Positions 54,840-61,265 of a stretch of 64,000 bases of DNA are shown in pieces. The translations under genes were made by a program, and so were the position numbers. The stretch lies in contig NZ_MAEW01000007.1 in the NCBI RefSeq assembly GCF_002013375.1, forward strand, positions 62,001 to 126,000. The letters run 5' to 3'. Under the pieces are notes generated by a model, which saw only the letters and a program-made list of their open reading frames with translations, did no database searches and was not told the origin of the DNA. The number at the start of each line of letters is the position of its first letter. The stretch's first letter is position 1. Source of the stretch: Mycobacterium sp. D16Q13 (GTDB lineage Bacteria; Actinomycetota; Actinomycetes; Mycobacteriales; Mycobacteriaceae).

Positions 54840-55460
54840 CTACGCCCCGCCGCCCGGCGGCGCGCAGTCCAGCCACTTTCCGTCTTCCTTGACGTACTTG
54901 ACGGTCTGCTTCTCCTCCGAGGGGGTCTTGTTCCCCGACGTGGTGGTGATCGTGATATCCGCGGTGGCCTGGTCACCCTTGATTTCGATGTTCTGCACAT
55001 CGGTGACCTTGACGGTGATGAGCGATTTCAGCAGATTGCGCATCGCCGTCTGGTACGCCTGCTCGTCCTGAGCGACGAGACTGTCGACCACGGCATTGAT
55101 GACGTCTTGCGGCACCGTGGGGAATTTCTGGGCCAGCAACCCCCTCAGCGCATCACCGGCGCCCGGCACCGTGGCGATCTCCGGCGGCGCGATGTCGCTC
55201 ATCGGCGGAATGGGCGGTCCGCTCTGGGCGGTGGCATCCCGATACTTCGCACACTTGGTCTCGGCCAGCTTCGCAAAATCAAAGCTCGAGGTATACGTGT
55301 TCTGCTTCTCGATCAGGGCCTTGATCTGATTCTCGTCGCGCGCCGTCGCGAGCGCCTCAGCATTGGGCTGACCGTCACCCTCCACGGTTTGCGTGCAACC
55401 CACCCCACCGAACAGCAGCGCCCCCAGCAGCACCGCCCCGGCCCATCTCCGGCAAACCAT
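54840..55460 (-). CDS. Lipoprotein two-Cys protein, paralogue 2
   Basis: A 206-residue protein with lipobox GGVGC (near residue 22), so it is the only anchored member of the quartet. The mature part carries KCAKYRD and WLDCAPP, the same Cys pair, and a helix-then-sheet layout with KFPTVPQDVINAVVDSLVAQDEQAY. A 12-base element lies 39 bases upstream of ATG 55460. Function unknown. Confidence 0.78.
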   Translation of the reverse strand: MVCRRWAGAVLLGALLFGGVGCTQTVEGDGQPNAEALATARDENQIKALIEKQNTYTSSFDFAKLAETKCAKYRDATAQSGPPIPPMSDIAPPEIATVPGAGDALRGLLAQKFPTVPQDVINAVVDSLVAQDEQAYQTAMRNLLKSLITVKVTDVQNIEIKGDQATADITITTTSGNKTPSEEKQTVKYVKEDGKWLDCAPPGGGA

Positions 55461-55498
55461 GACAACCCTCGCTCGTATCGACCACTCGTCTCCGAGCT

Positions 55499-55510
55499 AA
55501 TTTCTATCAG
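55499..55510 (-). promoter_or_regulatory. Shared 12-mer CTGATAGAAATT, copy 1
   Basis: Identical to the 12-mer upstream of paralogue 4. It lies 39 bases before the lipoprotein start and may contain a -10 (TAGAAAT). The 145-base gap 55461-55605 is otherwise unremarkable. Confidence 0.45.
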
Positions 55511-55605
55511 TACAGATCAGCTCGTGCACCCTGACCGAGCAAACCTACCAGCCAACGGGCGTGCGGAGATCGCGCTCGTGATGGCGCTGCCGGCCGCGAG
55601 ATCCG

Positions 55606-56229
55606 TTAGCTCTCTGCTCCGGTCAGGGCCTCCAGCAGCGGCTCATCGTTGCCGATGGCAGTTTCAGTTTGCGTGGCTTCGGGTGTGCAGTCCTTCCAGA
55701 CGCCGTCCTCGCGCACGAACTTCCGCGGCTCGTTTCCACGTCCGCCGGTGTTGCGGAACGCGATGGTCGCGTTGGCCGTATCGCCGGTCACCGTCACCTT
55801 GCTGACCTTGAAGGTCAGGTGCGCGAAGGTTTCCACCCAGAAACGGTGCCACGCCGACGACAACGCCTGCTGGTCTTGGTTGTCCACGGCGGTCACGAAG
55901 TCCTCAACGGCAGCGTTGGAAGCCAGTGGAAACACCTCGCGAACCTTCGCACGCAGCTTCTTCAGGTTCGCGCCCTCCAAACGGCTGACCTCGGGCGGGG
56001 AGAACGATTGCCCCCAATCCGATTCGACCTTGTCCCGAACGTCACCGCAGAAGAACGACGCGTACTGCACGGCGTCCACAGCCTGCAGCGCCGACAGCCG
56101 TCCCGCGGTGACATCCCGGATCTCGGCCTCATCTGCTGCGGTGGCGCTTGCGACAGCAGTCTGCGAAAGCAGCCCGATGGCCACGAAAAGCGCCGCCAAC
56201 CAAGCGAAGACATTCTTTGACACGGTCAT
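55606..56229 (-). CDS. Secreted two-Cys protein, paralogue 3
   Basis: A 207-residue exported protein (signal peptide cut near ASA/TA, about residue 30). The Cys pair is FCGDVRD and WKDCTPE. The middle part (REVFPLASNAAVEDFVTAVDNQDQQALSSAWHRFW) aligns by eye with the other three. AAGGAG precedes ATG 56229. Only 28 bases separate it from paralogue 4, so the two are probably cotranscribed. Confidence 0.8.
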   Translation of the reverse strand: MTVSKNVFAWLAALFVAIGLLSQTAVASATAADEAEIRDVTAGRLSALQAVDAVQYASFFCGDVRDKVESDWGQSFSPPEVSRLEGANLKKLRAKVREVFPLASNAAVEDFVTAVDNQDQQALSSAWHRFWVETFAHLTFKVSKVTVTGDTANATIAFRNTGGRGNEPRKFVREDGVWKDCTPEATQTETAIGNDEPLLEALTGAES

Positions 56230-56257
56230 TCTCCTTCGATCCAGATTTTCATCGTCG

Positions 56258-56896
56258 CTACCCCGCTGCACGCACATCACCGATGTCACCGAGAAGTCCT
56301 TGGGGCACCTCACCCTTCAGGGAGGGCGCTGCGGAATCGGATGCGGCCGGAGGAGGCGTGCAGTCCATCCAGTCGCCGCTCTCACGGAGGAACTGCCATT
56401 GGACGGTGCCCGACGCCTTGGCCAGTGTGGCCTGAACGGTCACATCGGCCTGGTCGCCGGTGACTTGCACCTGCCGCACTCGATATGAGTAGTGGGAGAA
56501 CTCTTCCCGCAGAATCCCGAGCCACGCCTGGTGATACGCATCCCGATCACCTTCGGCGGCGGCGTTGACGAAAGCCTGGATCGCGATAGCCGACACCGTG
56601 GGGAAGTTCTTGCGCAGCACCGAAGTCAGTCGCTTCGGATTGGCTCCCTCAAGATCCTCGAAAGGCGGCGGCGTGATGTTCCGCTGCACCCACGCCTCGT
56701 AGGCGTCGCGATACTCGGCACAGAAGTTCTGTGCGTAGGCAGCGGGATCGAGCGCCCGCAGTGCGGTCAGCTCGGCGGCAACCACCTGCCGGATCTGGCT
56801 TTCGTCGGTCGATGTCGCCGCGGCGACGGCTGACGATGTCACCGCCCCCAGCGCAATCGCCACCGCACTCACAAACCCGATCGACCGCCCTGCCAT
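56258..56896 (-). CDS. Secreted two-Cys protein, paralogue 4
   Basis: A 212-residue exported protein with a signal peptide to about residue 26 (VAA/AT). The Cys pair is FCAEYRD and WMDCTPP; NFPTVSAIAIQAFVNAAAEGDRDAYHQAW matches the central helix of the others. A GGAGGGGG site precedes ATG 56896. It is the first of the quartet and is preceded by copy 2 of the shared 12-mer. Confidence 0.8.
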   Translation of the reverse strand: MAGRSIGFVSAVAIALGAVTSSAVAAATSTDESQIRQVVAAELTALRALDPAAYAQNFCAEYRDAYEAWVQRNITPPPFEDLEGANPKRLTSVLRKNFPTVSAIAIQAFVNAAAEGDRDAYHQAWLGILREEFSHYSYRVRQVQVTGDQADVTVQATLAKASGTVQWQFLRESGDWMDCTPPPAASDSAAPSLKGEVPQGLLGDIGDVRAAG

Positions 56897-56980
56897 CGAT
56901 ACCCCCTCCGTGCCGGACCAGCGCAAAGTACACGCCGCGTCGAAATTGGGGAATCTACCCCAAGCTGTGAACCAGCTGAC

Positions 56981-56992
56981 AATTTCTATCAG
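56981..56992 (-). promoter_or_regulatory. Shared 12-mer CTGATAGAAATT, copy 2
   Basis: Eighty-five bases before paralogue 4 and identical to copy 1. The 140-base gap 56897-57036 also contains GGGGTAGATTCCCC on the minus strand (56951-56964), a small inverted repeat. Confidence 0.45.
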
Positions 56993-57036
56993 GCGCCGTG
57001 GCGATGCGCCACTCTTTCGGGCAAGGCGCGAAGCGC

Positions 57037-58137
57037 TCAGGTGACGAGGTCGTCGGCATGCACTGCGGGGCGCCGCAGATCCTCGGGAAGCTCGCTGGTG
57101 GAACGGCCCAGCATGGTCGCCAGTTCGGCGGCGTCATAGGCCACCACGCCACGGCCGACCATCGCGCCCTCGGCATCGCGAAGTTCGACGACATCGCCGC
57201 CGTGGAAGCGCCCGGACACCTCGGTGATTCCGGCGGGCAGCAAGGAACGGCGCGATGCCACCACCGCGCGCACGGCACCCGCGTCGAGGCTCAGCGAGCC
57301 GGTCGCCTCGGCCGCATAGCGCACCCAGAACTTGCGTGCCGACATGCGTTGCGGTCGCGCGGCGAAGACTGTTCCGCAGGAGCCGTCCCCCAAGGCCGCC
57401 TCAGCCTCGGTCGCCGAAGCCAGCAACACCGGGACACCGGCATCCGCGGCCAACAGCGCCGACGAGAGCTTCGATGCCATTCCCCCGGTGCCGCGGGAAC
57501 CACCCGGCCCGGCGATCACACCGTCCAGATCCGCCGGTCCACCTACCTCGGAAATGAAGCGCGCGTTTCCCTTTCGGGGGTCAGAGTCGTACAGCCCATC
57601 GATGTCGGAAAGCAACACCAGTGCGTCAGCACCCACGAGATGAGCGACGAGCGCCGACAGGCGGTCGTTATCCCCGAAGCGAATCTCGTTGGTGGCCACG
57701 GTGTCGTTCTCGTTCACGACGGCCACCGCGTGCAATGTCCGCAGCCTGTCGAGAGTGCGCTGGGCGTTGGTGTGATGCACACGCATGGAGATGTCGTGGG
57801 CGGTCAACAGCACCTGGCCCACGGTGCGTTGATAACGCGCGAAGGCCGCGCTCCAGGCACTGATGAGCGCGACCTGGCCCGCGCTGGCGGCTGCCTGCTT
57901 GGTCGCCAAATCCGTGGGGCGCTTGGTTAATCCGAGCGGAACCATGCCGGCCGCGATCGCTCCCGAAGACACGATCACCACATCGGACCCGGCCTTCATC
58001 CGGCCCTCGATGGCCTCGACGAGGTACTCCATCCGGTCGGCACTGAATGTTCCGGTCGCATCGGTGAGGGCGGCGGTGCCGACCTTCACAACGACGGTGC
58101 GTGCCGCCTGAATTGCTTGGCGTGCCTGCGCACCCAT
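57037..58137 (-). CDS. proB: Glutamate 5-kinase
   Basis: A 366-residue first enzyme of proline synthesis. [11 protein letters not shown] begins the amino-acid-kinase fold, with [12 protein letters not shown] and [24 protein letters not shown] typical, and a PUA domain fills the last 90 residues. ATG 58137 has GGAG five bases before it; GTG 58143, which overlaps the obg stop, is a close alternative. It ends the rplU-rpmA-obg-proB group. Confidence 0.95.
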   Translation of the reverse strand: MGAQARQAIQAARTVVVKVGTAALTDATGTFSADRMEYLVEAIEGRMKAGSDVVIVSSGAIAAGMVPLGLTKRPTDLATKQAAASAGQVALISAWSAAFARYQRTVGQVLLTAHDISMRVHHTNAQRTLDRLRTLHAVAVVNENDTVATNEIRFGDNDRLSALVAHLVGADALVLLSDIDGLYDSDPRKGNARFISEVGGPADLDGVIAGPGGSRGTGGMASKLSSALLAADAGVPVLLASATEAEAALGDGSCGTVFAARPQRMSARKFWVRYAAEATGSLSLDAGAVRAVVASRRSLLPAGITEVSGRFHGGDVVELRDAEGAMVGRGVVAYDAAELATMLGRSTSELPEDLRRPAVHADDLVT

Positions 58138-58139
58138 GT

Positions 58140-59588
58140 TCACTCCGGCTCTACCTGCCCGCGGCGCACCCGCCGGGCCTGGCGACGCTCGGACGCACCC
58201 ACACGATCGATCTTGTCGATACGTGAATCGGTGCCGCGCCCGCTGAGGGTCACATCGACACCCGCCGGAGTCTGCGGTTCCCAATCGAAGGTCATGTCGC
58301 CGATGGTGACCGCGCAGCCGGGTTGTGCACCCAGCTTGAGCAGCTGATCTTCGACGCCCAGGCGTGCCAGCCGGTCGCCGAGATAGCCCACGGCCTCGTC
58401 GTTTTCGAAGTTGGTCTGACGAATCCAGCGTTCGGGGCGCACTCCGCGCACCACGAATCCGCCGGGGTTCTCCGCGTCGGGGATCACGGTGAAGCCACTC
58501 TCATCGACCGGGATAGGCCGAATCACCGCACGGGTCTTCACCTGTGTGGGCTGTGCGGCGCGGGCCGCCTGGATCATCTCCCACAGAGCGAAGGTCAACG
58601 GCCGTAACCCATCCCGGGTCAACGTGGACACCTTGAAGACCGGCCAGCCGCGCTTGGAGACCTCTTCGGTGACAAAGTCGGCAAGCTCGGCGGCCTCCGG
58701 CACGTCGACCTTATTGAGCACCACCGCACGAGGCCGGTCGGCCAGGTCACCCAACACAGAATCAGCTTGCAACGTCGGTTGATACCGCGCCAACTCATTT
58801 TCCAGGGCGTCGATATCGGAAACTGGGTCGCGGCCGGGTTCCAGCGTCGCGCAGTCGACAACGTGAACCAGCACCGCGCAGCGCTCGATATGACGCAGGA
58901 ACTCCAGACCCAGCCCGCGCCCGTCGGCCGCACCGGGAATCAGACCGGGGACGTCGGCCATCACAAAGGAGTGCTCGCCGGTGGTCACCACGCCCAGGTT
59001 GGGTACCAATGTCGTGAACGGATAGTCGGCGATCTTCGGCTTTGCGGCCGAAAGCACCGAGACCAGAGACGATTTACCCGCCGACGGGAACCCGACCAGC
59101 CCAACATCGGCGACGGTTTTCAGTTCGAGAGTGAGGTCGGCTTCGGCTCCGGCCTCACCGAGCAAGGCGAATCCGGGGGCCTTACGGGCACGAGATGCCA
59201 ACGCGGCATTGCCCAGTCCGCCCCGGCCACCGGCGGCCGCGTCGAAACGCGTACCGGCGCCGACCAAGTCGGCAAGGATCCGGCCGTCGTCATCGAGCAC
59301 AACGGTGCCGTCGGGCACCCGGAGAATCAGGTCGTCGCCGTTGGAACCGCTGCGGTGGCCACCCATGCCCTGCGTACCGTTGGGTGCCTGCAGGTGGGGA
59401 TGGAAGTGGAAGTCCAGCAAGGTATGCACCTGCGGGTCCACTTCGAGAATCACGCTGCCGCCACGACCACCATTGCCGCCATCGGGGCCACCGAGTGGTT
59501 TGAACTTCTCGCGATGCACCGAAGCGCAGCCATGACCGCCGGTACCTGCCTTGGCATGGATGACAACACGGTCAACAAAACGAGGCAT
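58140..59588 (-). CDS. obg: GTPase Obg (CgtA)
   Basis: A 482-residue GTPase in 50S assembly and stringent control. The Gly-rich Obg fold ([15 protein letters not shown]), G1 [10 protein letters not shown]3 DVPGLI, and G4 NKVD are complete, and a C-terminal OCT domain follows. GGAGGC precedes ATG 59588. The 53 bases to rpmA hold nothing recognised. Confidence 0.97.
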   Translation of the reverse strand: MPRFVDRVVIHAKAGTGGHGCASVHREKFKPLGGPDGGNGGRGGSVILEVDPQVHTLLDFHFHPHLQAPNGTQGMGGHRSGSNGDDLILRVPDGTVVLDDDGRILADLVGAGTRFDAAAGGRGGLGNAALASRARKAPGFALLGEAGAEADLTLELKTVADVGLVGFPSAGKSSLVSVLSAAKPKIADYPFTTLVPNLGVVTTGEHSFVMADVPGLIPGAADGRGLGLEFLRHIERCAVLVHVVDCATLEPGRDPVSDIDALENELARYQPTLQADSVLGDLADRPRAVVLNKVDVPEAAELADFVTEEVSKRGWPVFKVSTLTRDGLRPLTFALWEMIQAARAAQPTQVKTRAVIRPIPVDESGFTVIPDAENPGGFVVRGVRPERWIRQTNFENDEAVGYLGDRLARLGVEDQLLKLGAQPGCAVTIGDMTFDWEPQTPAGVDVTLSGRGTDSRIDKIDRVGASERRQARRVRRGQVEPE

Positions 59589-59641
59589 TAAGCCTCCTTC
59601 ACACTGTTCTGTGCTCGGTCATACCGAACACAGAACACCAA

Positions 59642-59899
59642 TTAAGCGTCGACCGGGAGGATGTTGACGACCCGGCGGCCACGGCGGGCGCCGAACTCGA
59701 CGGTGCCCGCGGAGGTCGCGAACAGGGTGTCGTCGCCGCCACGCCCGACGTTCACGCCGGGGTGGAAGTGAGTGCCGCGCTGACGGACCAGGATCTCGCC
59801 GGCCTTGACGAGCTGGCCACCGAACCGCTTGACGCCGAGCCGCTGTGCGGCGGAGTCACGACCGTTGCGCGAGCTAGACGCGCCCTTCTTGTGTGCCAT
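59642..59899 (-). CDS. rpmA: 50S ribosomal protein L27
   Basis: An 85-residue protein with the start [29 protein letters not shown] and the usual [20 protein letters not shown]. Its N-terminus reaches the peptidyl-transferase centre. It begins directly without the cleavable extension seen in Firmicutes. It is 12 bases downstream of rplU. Confidence 0.97.
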   Translation of the reverse strand: MAHKKGASSSRNGRDSAAQRLGVKRFGGQLVKAGEILVRQRGTHFHPGVNVGRGGDDTLFATSAGTVEFGARRGRRVVNILPVDA

Positions 59900-59911
59900 G
59901 AGTCAAATCCT

Positions 59912-60223
59912 CTACTTGATCCCGGTGACCTTGAGCACGGTCAACGGCTGACGGTGACCCTGCCGCTTGTGGTAGCCGGTCTTGTTCTTGAACTTGTGGA
60001 TGCGAATCTTCGGGCCCTTGGTGTGCTCGAGGATCTCCCCGGTCACAGCCACCTTGGCCAGCTTGTCTGCGTCAGTGGTGACGGTGGCGCCGTCCACGAC
60101 CAGAGCGACGGGCAGCTGCACCGAGGAGCCGGGCTCCGATTCGATCTTCTCGACCTTCAACACGTCACCGACGGCAACCTTGTACTGCTTGCCACCGGTC
60201 TTGACGATTGCGTACGTCGCCAT
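59912..60223 (-). CDS. rplU: 50S ribosomal protein L21
   Basis: A 103-residue 23S-binding protein: [22 protein letters not shown] at the start and [27 protein letters not shown] at the end. ATG 60223 is chosen over the frame open to 60280. It is the first gene of the operon, with a structured 5' UTR of about 125 bases. Confidence 0.97.
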   Translation of the reverse strand: MATYAIVKTGGKQYKVAVGDVLKVEKIESEPGSSVQLPVALVVDGATVTTDADKLAKVAVTGEILEHTKGPKIRIHKFKNKTGYHKRQGHRQPLTVLKVTGIK

Positions 60224-60307
60224 CGTTGCGCTACCTCTGCTCTGCTCTTCGGACGCGCGCAACCAGGTCGGCTGGCGCATCTGGATCGTGGGTGGGCCCG
60301 CTCGGTT

Positions 60308-60339
60308 CTTCCGCTAGCCCGCATGTCGCGGGCCGGAAG
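60308..60339 (-). promoter_or_regulatory. Hairpin in the rplU 5' UTR
   Basis: CTTCCG pairs with CGGAAG around an inner CCCGC / GCGGG stem with a five-base loop. It lies about 85 bases before rplU and just after the predicted transcript start. It could be a ribosomal-protein leader or a stability element. Confidence 0.5.
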
Positions 60340-60357
60340 CCTCGTGACAACTGCTCA

Positions 60358-60387
60358 AGGCTACGTGACCAGCGGGCTAAGGGTCAA
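60358..60387 (-). promoter_or_regulatory. SigA-type promoter of rplU-rpmA-obg-proB
   Basis: On the minus strand TTGACC (60382-60387) and TAGCCT (60358-60363) are 18 bases apart, a good match to the housekeeping promoter. Transcription should start near 60350. The 314-base gap 60224-60537 holds this promoter, the hairpin and the promoter of the divergent secreted-protein gene, for which TACACT at 60452-60457 is a weak -10 candidate. Confidence 0.7.
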
Positions 60388-60537
60388 ACCGGCACCCCTT
60401 GTTCGGCGATGCCGGAACCCCAATCGCACTCGTGCCGGGTGTGATCGGAACTACACTCGCCTCACTGAGCCTGGACATCCGCAGATAACCGTACAGATCG
60501 GCGGGCGATCCACTCCTCGACGTGCGGAGGTACGGCG

Positions 60538-60879
60538 GTGCGAACGATTCGGTGCGTCCTCTCGGCCAGCATGGCGATCCTGCTACCGGCGCTCGGCGTC
60601 ATCGCCGCCCCGCCGTCGGCGGCCGAGTGCGTCAACGCCAACGGAACCACCCTGTGCGCGCAGGGTGATGTCCGAGGAGGCGGCAGTACTACGTCCTCGA
60701 CGCCGTATGTTCCGTACCCCTGCGAGAACGACTGGTACTGCGACAACTGGGGAATGGACGTCATCCTCGGATCTAGTCACGACTCGCCGCCACCGCCCAC
60801 CGTCAACCCGTCGCCACCGCCCGATTTCGGGCGTCCGGGTCGTCCAGGTGGTGGAGGCGGCATCGGTGGGCCGCGCTGA
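60538..60879 (+). CDS. Small secreted Cys/Pro/Gly-rich protein
   Basis: A 113-residue exported protein: a signal peptide to about residue 28 (PSAA/EC), then four Cys (ECVNANGTTLC and PCENDWYC) that could make two disulfides, then a Pro-rich and Gly-rich tail (PPPPTVNPSPPPDFGRPGRPGGGGG). GTG 60538 has GGAGG seven bases upstream. No known domain. It precedes the haemophore-like gene on the same strand by 46 bases. Confidence 0.75.
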   Translation: MRTIRCVLSASMAILLPALGVIAAPPSAAECVNANGTTLCAQGDVRGGGSTTSSTPYVPYPCENDWYCDNWGMDVILGSSHDSPPPPTVNPSPPPDFGRPGRPGGGGGIGGPR

Positions 60880-60925
60880 TCAATACCGTTCCAGCAGTGA
60901 TCAATTCGACTACAGAGGAGTGATG

Positions 60926-61258
60926 ATGACAGCTTGGGCCGCTCGCGGGATGGCCGCTGGACTGCTCGGCGTCGCCGCCGCGCTGGTACTGAACGGAGCC
61001 GTCACGGCCGCCGCCGATCCCCTGCCCAACTGCACGGCCGCGGATCTAGCGGGTGTCGCGACAGGTGTCTCCGCGGCCACCTCGACGTACCTGTTCACAC
61101 ATCCGGAGGTGAACGACTTCTTTACGGGCCTCAAGGGCCAGCCCAAAGACCAGGTACGCGAGAAGGCCCGCCAATATCTGGACGAGAATCCCCAGGTGAA
61201 GGCCGATCTACAGGAGATCCGCCGACCGCTTGGGGATTTCCGGGAACGCTGCAACTAG
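60926..61258 (+). CDS. Haemophore-like secreted protein (MHB family)
   Basis: A 110-residue exported protein. After the signal peptide (to about residue 30) come two Cys that frame the domain (LPNCTAADLAG and FRERCN) and the family pattern STYLFTHPEVNDFF, ARQYLDENPQVKADLQEIRRPL. Mycobacterial haemophore proteins of this type bind heme outside the cell. ATG 60926 has AGAGGAG five bases before it; ATG 60923 is a close alternative. Heme binding here is by family only. Confidence 0.82.
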   Translation: MTAWAARGMAAGLLGVAAALVLNGAVTAAADPLPNCTAADLAGVATGVSAATSTYLFTHPEVNDFFTGLKGQPKDQVREKARQYLDENPQVKADLQEIRRPLGDFRERCN

Positions 61259-61265
61259 CAGCGGC

